Notes: generated by a model not told the origin, from the sequence alone. A DNA stretch of 64,000 nt from Fragilariopsis cylindrus CCMP1102 (GCA_900095095.1 FMBT01000337.1:124001-188000); one strand, 5' to 3'. Positions 46,409 through 57,917 are shown, numbered from the stretch's first letter. Numbers and translations: made by a program.

Positions 46409-47025
46409 ATGCATTGTCAATATCTCCACTGTTACCAATCATATCACATCCATGGTATACCATCACAATCTATGCCCAAATATACTTCCGAAAACATCCC
46501 AAAACACAAGGTATTTAGGTCACGTTCAGAGAGACCACCAGACCAAGCTTCGGATGATGAGGAATCAGTAGTAGTTGCAGTAGCAGTCGATACAAAACAA
46601 AAAGAGGATGAGAAATAGCAGCAAAAGGGATGAAAAACGAGAAGAATCTACAGTAAAAGATAAAGAATCTACAGTAGAGGATAATGATCCAACAGATGCT
46701 ATATCTAGACTAGAGGCAACAGCACAGGAATTCTACAGGAGGAACAAGAAGAAATAAAGAGTCTTGTACTAGGAGAGAACCAACCAGACAGTCCCATGAG
46801 TGATATGATGGATAGAAAACTAACGGAATGATTTGATGAACAAATGGAGGCTCAATGGGAACAAAGACTACAACAAGTTACCAATGACGCAGAAGTGGTA
46901 TCAAAGCAGATGGATAGGGTGATGCAGATGAAGATGGAGATGATGAATGCAAACAGGCAGGTAAAGTACAGAAGGCAGTCCAAGAGCAACAACAGCCTAA
47001 CACATCACATTTACACATTGAGATG
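46409..47025 (+). pseudogene. Possible decayed coiled-coil protein gene
   Basis: Charged, helix-forming reading persists over about 600 bases but in changing frames with stops: first residues PPDQASDDEESVVVAVAV, then RLEATAQEFYR, then EEQEEIKSLVLGENQPDSP.SDMMDRKL, finally MEAQWEQRLQQVTNDAEVVSKQMDRVMQMK. The heptad-like pattern and the acidic/Gln composition are unlike random intergenic DNA of this window, which is mostly Ile/Tyr/Ser-rich when translated. I do not recognise the ancestor. It may be a real decayed gene or a gene with several indels. Confidence 0.35.
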
Positions 47026-47517
47026 ACCATTATTGTTGTTATCATCTTGATGACCCCCTTTACCCAACCGTTCTTTGGGTACCTGTCAAAACTACTGTTT
47101 TTGTTGCTAAATTAAGAGCCTCATTCAATAACAGAAAGGAGCTTTACATGTTCTTTATTTACTTATCCTCTCAACAAAGCAACAACAGTTGTTTATTATG
47201 GAGGCATATTTTAATTATAATAGTGTAGATTGGGAGAGACTCTACTCGTGACTAGGTCGATTGCGCGATTCACATTGCAGATAGAACGTGCATAAAAAAG
47301 AATTATACATGACTTACAAGCGTGATTGAATCAAATCTGATTTCCTGTTTCGCGTCATTCATATTCATCCCAATCATTGTCATCGTACTGAAGAACCCTC
47401 GTCATCTTTTACTTTGAAACCAACACAAATCTTCACTAAATCACATTCTCACATCAAACTATTATTTGAAAAAGTGCCAATAATAGTAATCCAAATCCCC
47501 CGAAGAAAACTAAAACC
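47026..47517. other. Intergenic region upstream of MTHFR
   Basis: No supported gene; presumably the MTHFR promoter. No clear motif. Confidence 0.45.
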
Positions 47518-49096
47518 ATGTCGAAAATTATAGATCTGATTAAAGCGAAGGAAGAAGGAAGTAAACCCTTTATTTCGATTGAGTTTTTCCCTCCGAGAAC
47601 GGCTGATGGCGTCAAGGTACGCGACGACGATCTGAACGTCTCCCTTTTCCGTCGAGTTTTATGTATATTGATTCTTTGATTCAATTCGTCAATTGAAGAA
47701 AGAATGTTACCCCTATCTTCTTGAAATTAAAGTACTAAATCTCACCGATCTCCTATTTTGTTTTTTTTCCTGTTGATAATTTTACGTTGATCGAATTTCA
47801 TTCGGTCGTTTTTCGTGGTGAATGTTTTGTTTTTATGTTATGCTGTAAATAGAATTTGTATGCTCGTATGGATCGTATGAAGGAATCGATTAATCCACTT
47901 TTTAGTGATGTTACATGGGGAGCTGGTGGCTCAACTGCTGAATTAACCTTGGATATTGCAGAACAGCTCAGTACGACCGGACATGTTGCTAATATGCATA
48001 TGACATGTACAAACTTAGAAAAGGGTGGTGATCCTAAAGCTGCCGTTCGTGGTGCATTAGAAACTGCAAAGAAGAATGGTATTAATAACATTGTTGCGTT
48101 ACGTGGTGATCCAGCAGCTGGACAAGAAGAATGGAAGGCAGCCGATGGTGGTTTTACTTGTGCATTAGATCTTGTTGAATATATGACAGAAAATTTTGGA
48201 TCCGAATTTGGTATAAGTGTTGCAGGATACCCAGAAGGTCATCCAAATGCTATCTCTGAAGTTGAAGATCCATCGAGTATGTCAGAAGCAGAAAAGGCAA
48301 GAAGTTCTATGGAGGGTGGAAAGGTATACACTTGTCGTGATGCTGATTATAAGAAGGAAATGGATTATTTGAAAAAGAAAATCGATGCTGGAGCTGGTAA
48401 GTTTTAGTGTTGCTCATGCTATCTAGCGTTTTTTTTCGGACAGTACCTGCGTTTTCTTATTTTTTGAATCGAATAACTCTTGACTAATCCAAATATCTTG
48501 CATGAACTTATCTTTAATGATTTATTTTATTAATATAATAAACAGACTTTATCATCACTCAAATGTTCTTCGACACAAAAGTTTTTGGAACATTTGTAAA
48601 GGATTGTAAAACGTGGGGTATAAATTGTCCTGTTGTTCCTGGATTGATGTGCATCAATGCTTATGCTGGATTTGTTAAGATGACTGGATTCTGTAAAACA
48701 CGCGTACCTGCTGAACTTAGGGCTAAGATGGATAGTATCAAGGATGATCCAGATGCTGTGAAGGCATTTGGTATTGAATTTGGTATTCAAATGTGTCAAG
48801 ATTTGACTGAAATTGGTGTCGAAGTATTGCACTTTTACACGTTGAACTTAGAAAAGACTACATACGGAATCTTAAAAGGTCTTGGTTATGAAGTGAAGGG
48901 TTCTGCCGATGATAGTGATGCAAAAACTATGGTTGCTAAAGGAAGTGCTTGGGCGCGTGTTGGAGATCAGGTAAAGACCGCTAACGGTGTAGGGGTTGTG
49001 AAATCTATTGAAAGTAATGGTTCCGCTTCAATTGAATTTGAAGGTGAAACTCCAACAGCTACCTTCAAAAAGGAGGAATACAGTAAAGTTTTTTAA
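47518..49096 (+). CDS. MTHFR: Methylenetetrahydrofolate reductase, short form
   Basis: Reduces 5,10-methylene- to 5-methyltetrahydrofolate, the methyl donor used by methionine synthase. Exons 47518-47616, 47853-48396 and 48546-49096 give 397 residues. Motifs are FISIEFFPPRT, DVTWGAGGSTA, HMTCTNL, NIVALRGDP, ISVAGYPEGHPNA, DFIITQMFFD, CPVVPGLMCIN and VLHFYTLNLEKTTYGIL, which cover the whole FAD-containing TIM-barrel domain (about 1-320). The eukaryotic C-terminal SAM-regulated domain (some 300 residues) is absent. Instead, after a short linker the last 55 residues (GSAWARVGDQVKTANGVGVVKSI...SIEFEGETPTATF) look like a small beta-barrel, SH3-like domain. Regulation by SAM is therefore not expected through the usual domain. 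Confidence 0.93.
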
Positions 49097-49315
49097 GTAA
49101 AGAATCTATTAAGTTGTAATATATATATATAGACTGCTTGTCTTTCTATCTATGAAAATAAATAAATTTTGAGGAAAAAGTCATGAAAACTTATATATGC
49201 ATTTTATGTCTTATATTTGATAACGATGCGTTAGTTCGACCATAGTTATTTGTAGCATGTTTATTTTCACTTTGGAAACGGCACATATGATCACTGTACT
49301 ACTGTACAATCGTTC

Positions 49316-49922
49316 TTATTTTTTCTTTTTACCGCTTCGTGCACCTGCTCCTTTCTTTGGTGGGCCTTTACCTTTACGTCGACGTTGTACTAGTTTTATA
49401 CGTTTACGTTCCTCATACTCCGTCTCCCAACCACTACCATGAATCTGATTTATTTATTTTGAAACAAAAAGAAAGGACAACAAATTTTAATTAAATATTG
49501 AATAAATAACAAGTAGATGGATGAGATGCATGGATCGATTTCTTTGGTAAAAATTTTCGAGGTGTGAACAATAATATGCGGGTCGAACATGATTCGTTAA
49601 TTCGTTCTATTTTATGCGACTCTTATACTCAATACCGAAGTGTAGTCGTTCCTTCAACTTTAGTTTTTCACAACACAAATACGTTGGTTTGCTCTTCGCT
49701 TATTGCTCGTACCTTTCTTGCATAAGTATTTATAGATACAGGATAATATTTTTCTATATATGGTCCTGTAAATGCTTTCTTCGCTGTTTTAGTCCCAGTC
49801 GATGCACCCTCTAGAATCGGAACATGTCCAAAAATTTCTTGTCTTGCATACTCTGCCCCTCGCTTAAGGATAGTAGAATTTTGTAACAATTTTCGAACAG
49901 ACTTCGTGGATGATGATGCCAT
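49316..49922 (-). CDS. MRPS33: Mitochondrial ribosomal protein S33
   Basis: Small-subunit protein of the mitochondrial ribosome. Exon 1, 49922-49713, and exon 2, 49444-49316, join in phase 0 (AAG|gtacga ... aatcag|ATT) and encode 112 residues, the normal size. Family marks are a short N-terminus followed by AR.IFG, the PI.K.YYP...TYAR.. block near the middle, and a Lys-rich tail (EERKRIKLVQRRRKGKGPPKKG) matching human QKRLKKLRGKEKPKKGEGK. The start at 49922 is the first ATG; the longer open frame to 49943 begins without ATG. No separate presequence is apparent, as usual for S33. Confidence 0.85.
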
Positions 49923-50591
49923 GATTGTTCGATGATGAAACAACGAAACGAATGCTTATACTGTATAATGCTTCTTGTAAACCGACGGACTCACTCTCTC
50001 GCCAATATCTAACAAAGAATCTATTTTAACTGTCCGTACTGTAAGTTTATGTGGACGATTTTATTTTGTTTCTGTTGCATTGATTTTTATTGATTGACGA
50101 TGCATGATCGGCGATGTGTGTTGGTTAGTACTTAATTAGACCTTAATTGATATACTTTATTATTTGAAGAGCATCATCTGGCTGTACTATATTTTATTCA
50201 AATGGAATATACATAATTTAAAAAACTTGAATAGGAAGGAGCATTTTTCGGTTACACTCTCTAGCTAGTAGGGTCTAATGATGATGGTCAATGAAATGCA
50301 TTACAATCATAGTTAGTATGGGATGCGATTTGCACAAGCATCCGCATACAAGAGGTAGATGCACTGTTGGAACAAATCAAAACTAAGATCTATGCGTATA
50401 GTATTAGTTGTCCATATCATGTACTAGCTACTACTAGGTACGTTGTTAACATGGTCTTCGATGCGTGTACTCGTACATCAATCGTGCAGTGATTAAAAAC
50501 AGTAGATGCAAATAAATTTCTAATTTTAGCAAAATGCTACATGTAAATCTTCTAAAGATGACATTACAGTTAGTTGTATGAAAAAATCCGA
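49923..50591. other. Intergenic region, MRPS33 to repeat-rich gene
   Basis: About 670 bases with no supported gene; contains the MRPS33 promoter and the 3' end region of the next minus-strand gene. Confidence 0.45.
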
Positions 50592-53500
50592 TTAATCCAA
50601 AAAGTACTTCGAACCGCTGCCTGTGGTAACGACTTCATTTGATGCTACCCTACCTTTTGCTAATGGACTAGTTGTCACTCGTTCCCCTTCATTGAAGTTT
50701 ATTGATCCAGATATTATACCAGTGATGGAGCCGTCACGATTCTCTTTCCATCTACTCACTGTTGGAACTCCGTCGGGTGCAACGATAACAGCTGGGACTT
50801 TCTTCTGCTTTTTTTTGCCAGCTTTTTTCTTAGGAACAGCTTTGGTAGCCGCTGGTTGTGGTGGGGCGGTAATCCCTCATCGACTGCTCCGAAACCAAGC
50901 CCAAAAAGCGAAAATGTTGCTCTAGGTGTCGCCTTTTCGATGGCTTTCACTGCTCTCTTAGCCTCCTTTTGTTTTCGTTCCTGAGTTAGTGTGATTGTTG
51001 CGCCAGGTGCAGCACCACCCATGTCCTTGATAGCTGCCATTATGTTCGATTTCTTGATGGCAGTCTCGGCACTTAAAAAGTAACGACTTTTAGACGTAGT
51101 AGCTACTACCGAGCCATCCTCAATCTTACCCTTTGCAATAGGCGACGTTTCGATGAAGTCACCATCTTCAAAGTTAGGAGAGCCGTAGATGCGACCAGAG
51201 ACACCACCTAGAAAGGGATATTATGAAAAACAAAAACAAAATAATTCAAGCATTAGAAAGAACGAAAATAGTATCACCATAATGAATTGTGGACCAAGTA
51301 TCTGTAAAAAACATACCGTCAGCTCGTGCTTTCCAACTCATGATGATAGGAACACCAACAGGTGGCCGTTCAACCTTTCCAACTGGAATCGATCGTGCTG
51401 GAGCAACATTTTGGGTAGGTTGCTTGGAAAAAAAGTCCATTGCGGGTTTCTTATCTGCCGCTTTCTTCTTTGCTACCTCAGCAACAGATTTTCTATTGTC
51501 AGCCGCTTTCTTCTTCGCATCTGCTGCTGCTGCTTTTTTCTGATCAGCAGCTGCCTTAGCTGACGCTTGTGCTTCTCTCTTCGTCTCGGCTGCCTCTTGC
51601 GCCTTTCTCTTCGACTCGTTTGCTTTATTTTTTCTCTCTTCCGCTAGCTGTTTTTTTTCTCTTCGGTTCCTTGCTTTTCTAACTGTTCTTGTCGCTTCTG
51701 TTCTTGAGCACGCTTCGTTCTTCGGCCTGTTGCCGTGCCTTCTCGGCGGCCTTCTTCTTTTTCTCAGCTGCTACTGCTGCTGGTGAAGGAACATTTGATT
51801 TCTTTTCAACCACATTCGCTTCATTTTTCGCTCCGAAGAACCCACCAAAACTGGTCTGTTTTTCAGCTGCTACTGGTGGTGGGACATTTTTCTTCTTTCA
51901 ACCACATTCGTTTCTTTCTTTGCTCCACCAAAAAATCCAAAACTAGGCTGTTTTTCGACTGCTGCTGGTGATGGAGCACTTTTCTTCTCTTCAACCACAT
52001 TTGTTTCCTTCTTTGCTCCTCCAAAGAATCCAAAACTAGGCTGTTTTTCGACTGCTGCTGGTGATGGAGCACTTTTCTTCTCTTCAACCACATTTGTTTC
52101 CTTCTTTGCTCCTCCAAAGAATCCAAAACTGACCGTTTTTCCTCCTTTCTAGGAAGTATCTTTATAAGGAAAGAAAAAAACGTTACCACAAAAAAAAATG
52201 ATGGTTAGACGAAGAAATATCTTCCATTTGATTCAAAAAAAAAAATTAGTGATGGTATACTTACTTTGACCCAGAGGAGGTAGTTACAACAGTATTGCTC
52301 GTTGGTCCTTGTGCTACCGGTGATGTAGTGATGGCATCTCCATCTTTAAAGTTTGGTGAGCCTGAGATTCTACCATTGATCGAACCGTCGGGATTTTGAC
52401 TCCATCTCGACACAGCAGGAACACCTCGTGGTGGTGCTCTAACGGTCGATTTCTGTTGAACTTTGCTAGGGGTAGTAGCAACTTGCGGTCGCGACTCTTT
52501 TTCTTCTGTCATCTTACCAAATAGATCCCCTAGTGATATTGTAGCTCCACTCTTAGCCTGACCAACAACTTTTTCTGCACCTTGCTTACGTTCAGCCTTG
52601 ACAGCATTTGCTTTTTTCTGTTCCACTAACTGCCGTTGCTTTTTCTCCGCTACTTTCTGAGCTTGTAACTTTTCTTGTTGTTTTTGTTCCTGGATTTGTT
52701 TTCGTTCCTCTGCTACTTGTAATGCTTCTTGTCGCTTCTGTTCTTGGATTTGTTTTCGTTCCTCTGCAACCTGTAGCTTTTCTTGTTGTTTTTGTTCCTG
52801 GATTTCTTTTCGTTCCTCTGCCATTTGTAACGCTTCTGTCGCTTCTCTTCCTGGACTTGTTTTCGTTCCTCTGCTAGTTGCAACGCTTCCTGTCGCTTCT
52901 TTTCGGCTTCTTCGGCCTTTCTCTTCACCGCTATTCCTTTTTGACGTCGCATCTCTTCTGCTCTTTCGGCACCTTCCATTTTCTTCAAATTCGCTTCTTC
53001 TTTTCGTAAACGATTTTCTTCTACCTTTGCTTCCGCATCTGCCTTCTTTTTGTCGCTTCTGCCTTTTGTGCTTCCTCTTGCGCTTTACGTTTCGCTTGTG
53101 CTTCCTTCTTCTTCAGTGCTTCGACTTTAGGATCAATCTTTGACTTAGGTGGAGCTGGTGGCGCAGTTTTTGGTGCTTGTGGAAGGTTCACTTTGGGGAC
53201 TTCGAACTTTGGCAGTTCAAACTTCGGTGGTGAAAAGGTGTACTCTCCTTTTTAGATTTTGCAGGATCTGGGGGACCTCCTTCGAAAAATCTACCTGATT
53301 TTTCGTCAAAGAAGATATCCTTTTTAAAGCTTTTTAATGTCGTTGGTGACTTCTTTGCAGCTGGCGGTTCCTGTTTTGGTGGAGACGGCTTTGGTTTGGG
53401 AATGTCAATCTTAGGCAAAGAAATCTTAGGAATATCAAACTTTGGAGCTTCAAATTTCGGTTTAGGAGGTGTCACTGCCTTAGGTTGCTGCTGCTGCTGC

Positions 53501-54848
53501 TGTTTTGGTGGAGACGGCTTTGGCTTAGGAATGTCAATCTTCATAGACATCTTAGAAACATCAAACTTTGGAACTTCAAATTTCGGTTTAGGAGGTGTCG
53601 CTGTCTTAGGTTGCTGCTGTTTTGGTGGAGATGGCTTTGGCTTGGGAGTATCATCAGAATTGGGAAAAGAATACTCTAGTACAGATACCTTCAATGAATC
53701 GATATTAGGAATAAGAGATTTCTTTTGTTGTTGCTGTTGAGGAATAACTGTTGGCGGAGCTGGTTTCTTATCCATTTTGGCTTTATCTTTTCTTCTCACT
53801 GGAGGTGTTGGTGGAGCTAATGGAGGTTGAGGTGCAGAAGACTTACCAAGAGCAGATTCTACACCCTCGATTGTCTTTTTAGGGATTGCCTTGACGTCAC
53901 CAACAAAGGTATCAACGGCATCTAATGTATCATCAACAGCATCCTCCACTGCCTGTTTGGTGGCATCGGCAACTTTTCCAGGTGTGGCTTTGATTTCATC
54001 GGCAATCTCATTGGCTGTTTCGACTGCAGCGTCTGCAACTCGTCCGGGAGTTGCTTTGATGTCATCAACAATTTCATTTGCTGTATTTACTGCAGCCTTT
54101 TGTATATTACTTGGTATGGCTTTAATATCATCTTGTGTTTGTTTTACCTTATTTTTAGCAGACGTAACTGCAGCATTAATGATACCCTGAATGATTCCAG
54201 AAATAGCGTTACCAATGCCATGGTCGACCCCCCGAGCGCCTTACGTACAATGTTACCCAGACCACCTTCTGTCATACCAAGTACATAACCAGTTGTTGAC
54301 AAGATAATGGCACCAAATACAGGTGGTACTATGGTTGACGTATACATGTCGATATTTGGATTTTCTGCATCAATTAGAATACCAAAAAGGGCACCAACAA
54401 TCAAGCCTCCAACGCTAGAGGCTACAGCTAACTTCTCTTCCTCGGAAGTTAAATTCTTTCGTTGTTTGATTTCTTTTTGTTGTTGCGGTGGTGATGGGTG
54501 GTGATGGCGTCGACGGCACGACAACACGGGGTCGATCTTCTTCTTTGAATTCTTCTTCGACAACTACCACTTCTTCGACAATTATTGCTTCGTTCACTTC
54601 CTCAGGTGGTGATGGCGGTTTAGGAGGAAGAGGTTTTCCATCATCACCATCATCATCATCTCCTTCCGACATAAATCTCCGTACTGACGACGATACTGTT
54701 GATCTCCCAACATACGCCGTTGTCACCGTAGGCGGGGAAGGATGACATTGTTTCTATTATTGTTGCCTAGTGAAGGAACAAATGAATTCGCAAAAAAAGA
54801 TGCTCCCAACGATATCACTACCACGAGTAGTCGTTGTGTCGTCTTCAT
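50592..54848 (-). CDS. Repeat-rich modular protein of unknown function
   Basis: I treat this as one gene, with homology-like continuity in changing frames. The ATG at 54848 starts a signal peptide (MKTTQRLLVVVISLGASFFANSF) with an ANSF-VPS site that resembles a diatom plastid bipartite leader. Next come an acidic/Pro stretch, two hydrophobic segments (near 54430-54290), amphipathic repeats (ANEI.DEIKATPGKVADA, three times, 54130-53950), (P)KPKPSPPKQQQ and KFEVPKFD blocks (53700-53380), a coiled coil with repeated VAEERKQIQEQK units (52980-52590), a 93-base tandem repeat (about 51795-52140), and three copies of an SRW..N.DGSI.G.ISGS.NF..G motif (52440-52260, 51420-51130, 50770-50592). Likely introns are at 52257-52159 and 51316-51209. 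At least six frame switches occur, so the assembly or the gene is imperfect. Confidence 0.5.
51795..52140 (-). repeat. 93-base coding tandem repeat, about four copies
   Basis: Copies at 52081-52140, 51988-52080 and 51895-51987, plus an older diverged copy before that, repeat every 93 bases (31 codons). The encoded unit contains FGFFGGAKKETNVVEEKK and a SAPSPAAVEKQPS spacer. The two middle copies are identical over most of their length, so the array expanded recently. Confidence 0.85.
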
Positions 54849-55213
54849 CTTTTTTTTCAGGTTTTTTCGAAAAGTAGCTCGTTGTAGCAACAATGTGAGT
54901 CGGATCTAGATTTCTTGTTGCTGTTGTCGCCGTTTCGGTTACTAAGTATTAGATACTAAAGGACGATACTCTTGCTACCTGATCCGGTTTAACAATGTAC
55001 CATGTACATGAAATATGAAAGATCTTGAAGTTGTTTCATGAAGTCGCTTTTACGGTATGAGCGATGATGTCGTTATTGGCTATTAATTTTGTTACTGCAA
55101 CACGAAAAAACGTATGCCAAGAAGAAACAGAACTCTTTCTTATGATTGGACGAGTTTTTCGATATCTTTTTCAATTAAAACCCGGAAGTATAAATAGTAT
55201 CATGCATGAGTCC

Positions 55214-55221
55214 TGACGTCA
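55214..55221. promoter_or_regulatory. TGACGTCA palindrome (CRE-like)
   Basis: A perfect palindrome 366 bases upstream of the repeat-rich gene start. Its role is unproven; this octamer is rare here, seen in only three intergenic places. Confidence 0.3.
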
Positions 55222-55293
55222 GTCACGCGGGAATTGAATCCAAATATAGTATTAAGACAATTCAATCGAAATCGACAACGAAAGGAGTAGAAA

Positions 55294-55725
55294 AATAAAT
55301 AGAACAATGCATAGCAATTTGTTTGTTTAGAGAAAAAAAGACGATGCAAAAGTTCTGATATAAGTATGGCTAAGTTCTGTGTAAGTAAAGAATTATCTTA
55401 AATCATTTTTATAGCTTACATAATGGAGTTTGACGAAGTGAAAATATATAGAACAATGCATGGCAATTTGTTTGGTTTAGAGAGGAAAAGATGATGGAAA
55501 AGTTCTAGTATAAGTATAGCTAAGTTCTGTGTAAATAAAAGATATCTTAGTCATTTCTATAGCTTATACAATAGAATTTAAGGAAGTGAAAATGTACAGA
55601 ACGATGCATGGCAATTTGTTTGGTTTAGAGAAGAAAAGATGATAGAAAGTTCTAGTATAAGTATAGCTAAGTTTATGATAGTAAAAGGATTATTTTAGAT
55701 CATTCCTATAGCTTTGGCAGCTCTG
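55294..55725. repeat. Three tandem copies of a 148-base intergenic repeat
   Basis: The phrase AGAACAATGCAT(A/G)GCAATTTGTTTG starts at 55301, 55450 and 55598, giving periods of 149 and 148. Each unit also contains GTTCT.GTATAAGTAT.GCTAAGTT, a weakly conserved middle and TATAGCTTA(C/T)A. Copies 2 and 3 are most alike. The copies have no coding potential and no internal hairpin was evident. Confidence 0.85.
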
Positions 55726-55832
55726 AAAATAATCAGAGTGTTCTCACTATGAAATGATGAAATGATGCTACATAAAATAACAAGGCTTCCGCACTTTGGA
55801 TCGTTCTCGATTTTTCATTTTGTTTAATACGT

Positions 55833-56773
55833 TTACATGATTACAGTCTTCTTTTCTTCCATTGTTGCTGTTAATGTAGGAGTGGGAGAAAAAGATCTGT
55901 AAACGATATATTTTCCTTCACCACTTTGATAGTCAAAATTTTCATTTAACCGTTCGGTTGTATGTTTCCATCGTTTTTTATCAAACATAGTTTTTCCTGC
56001 TTGTACTGCTGGTATGATTATAGTAACAGGGATCAACCATGGCATTGATACGTAGAGTGGAGCTGTAACAGTTGCGGTGGATGTAAATCCAACCCAACCC
56101 CATATTCCAGCTGCTGGAACAACAGCTGTCGTTGTTGCAGTTGCAGTCGATGCTGCTACAGTTGGCATAGTCGATAATGCAATAGATTGTCTCATATAGG
56201 ATGCAAGTTGTAAACTAATAAATTGACCTGTCTTGCACCACACTGCAACATGTTCACAATTCGACTTTGTTACATCGTACGATGATATTAATGTATGATT
56301 ATGAAGTAAAAAGTCTGCCCGAGCTAATACAATATCAACAGTATCACTTTTTGCTTTTGATACTGTCCCCGATCGTTTTGTTAAACATTTTATCCATGGT
56401 GAATTGTACGTAACCTTATGCCATACAACTTTTGCTTGATTTTCATCAATTGTATATTCTCTCAATATCGACTCCCTATTTGATTGAATATCAGGATTTG
56501 AGGTGCTATTACAAAAAGATGATTGCAGACCTGATGAGGAACATACTGATAATAATTTCCCTTTGTTGTCACCGTTGCCGTTGTCGTCGTCGCCGTTGCC
56601 GTCGTCGTTGTCACCAATAATACAAGAGAAATCTAATATCGTTACTGTACCGTCATCCGAATTACGGTCAATAACAATCCCATGATGTTGATATACGAAT
56701 GGTATTTTAAGGAATGAACACCAGCTATAAACATGGTCACCTACTTCAAAGTTACTATTGCTGTTGCTGTTGC

Positions 56774-56804
<31 letters not shown>

Positions 56805-57101
56805 ATTTTGACAATGATTATCGTCAGCTACTACTACTGAAGAAGAAGATGATGATGATGATGATGAGCAACCAAATTCATCTTTCTTTTGTAATTTTTC
56901 GTCGTTATTATCTTCGATGACAACTGCTGATGAAGCTACTATATCTTCAATGGAGGATTCTAGTATTTGCTCTTCTCTTGTCGATGTGTTCAATGAAGAC
57001 GACGATGATGATGATGATGATGACGATGATGATGATAATGACGAATCTTGGTAGTATTGGTGGGAAGAAGACTCAGTCCATTCAGATTTGTTTTCAACCA
57101 T
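55833..57101 (-). CDS. LRAT-domain (NlpC/P60-like) protein
   Basis: The ATG at 57101 gives 422 residues. After an acidic, Ser/Asp/Asn-rich N-terminus full of trinucleotide-repeat runs, the LRAT-type fold is recognisable: FEVGDHVYSW, FVYQHHGIVID with the catalytic His, a variable acidic loop, and TKSNCEHVAVWCKTGQF with the catalytic Cys. Downstream lies a hydrophobic stretch (AAGIWGWVGFTSTATVTAPLY...IPVTIIIPAVQ) that could be one or two membrane segments, then a polar tail. LRAT-like proteins act as acyltransferases or phospholipases on lipids; the substrate here is unknown. No introns are seen. The longer open frame to 57167 lacks an ATG. Confidence 0.75.
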
Positions 57102-57917
57102 CTTAAAATCTATTATGAACAAAATTAATAAAGTTAATATATATTGTATTCTTTCTCGCCGCAACAATAAACTTCTTTTATTTCTCTTATTACGCCTTAT
57201 CGACTAATCGTACAAAGTATACAGAAATCGTTTTTCTTTCCTTTAATAGTTGATACCAGGCAAGGTAAAGTTCGTTTTTGATTCATCCGTGATACTCGTA
57301 GGCGATTGTGTCGGTTGTCGATAATTATTAATACAAGTAAGAATAGAATCAATACCCCCATCACGCGAGAATAAGTAGAGATGTAATAAAGATGATGAAA
57401 AACATCAATCAGAACATCGAAAAAAAGGTTGAAAAGAATTGCGCGCTTGCTTCCGCAATTCACATTGTTCTGTGTATTTATGCCCCTGTATTGTGGCCGT
57501 TACTGTTATTTTTTGGGTTGTTCTTCGGTGGTGACGACAACACTCATTTTCATCGCCTTTGCTCTTTAACCTTGAAAAAATTTCTCACTGTCCATTAAAT
57601 ATCATCCTTTTTTAAATCTCTATTATTTATTTATGTCGTCCTATCATCCTGATGTTGCTTTCTCAAAAAGGACCAGTCAGCATCACTCCTCCTTACTTCT
57701 CCTCAATTTCTTGAAGTCGAAATGGTATACCGAGGCCAAAAACAAGTAGCAAACATCGACATCCACAAGCGACCGAATAAGGAATAAGGATCAGTAATAT
57801 TCGCACTCATTATAAGTATTGTCCTGATCTGTCCTGCATCATCATACAACCATCGTTATCGTCCTCAGCAAAGAAAGAAAGAAAGAAAGGAAGGAAGGAA
57901 GGAAGAAAAAAAAAAAC
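57102..57917. other. Divergent intergenic region, LRAT gene / Smr-UIM gene
   Basis: Holds promoters of both genes. The open frames 57197-57463 and 57392-57598 have no homology. A GAAA/GGAA microsatellite with poly-A lies at 57877-57916. Confidence 0.45.
57877..57916. repeat. (GAAA)n(GGAA)n poly-A tract
   Basis: A purine-only run just before the Smr gene ATG. Confidence 0.9.

Larger units (their letters stand above)
54849..55832. other. Intergenic region with tandem repeat
   Basis: Nearly 1 kb between the repeat-rich gene and the LRAT gene. Besides the 148-base tandem repeat and a TGACGTCA palindrome, no gene is supported. Confidence 0.6.

Noticed and set aside
49257-49442. Plus-strand ORF 61 codons long
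   Set aside because: It is the antisense of MRPS33 exon 2.
51189-51971. Plus-strand Phe/Ser/Cys-rich ORFs
   Set aside because: They are antisense of the Lys/Glu-rich repeats of the minus-strand gene.
55294-55725. Tandem repeat as a CRISPR array or tRNA cluster
   Set aside because: The units are contiguous with no unique spacers and show no tRNA A/B box pattern.
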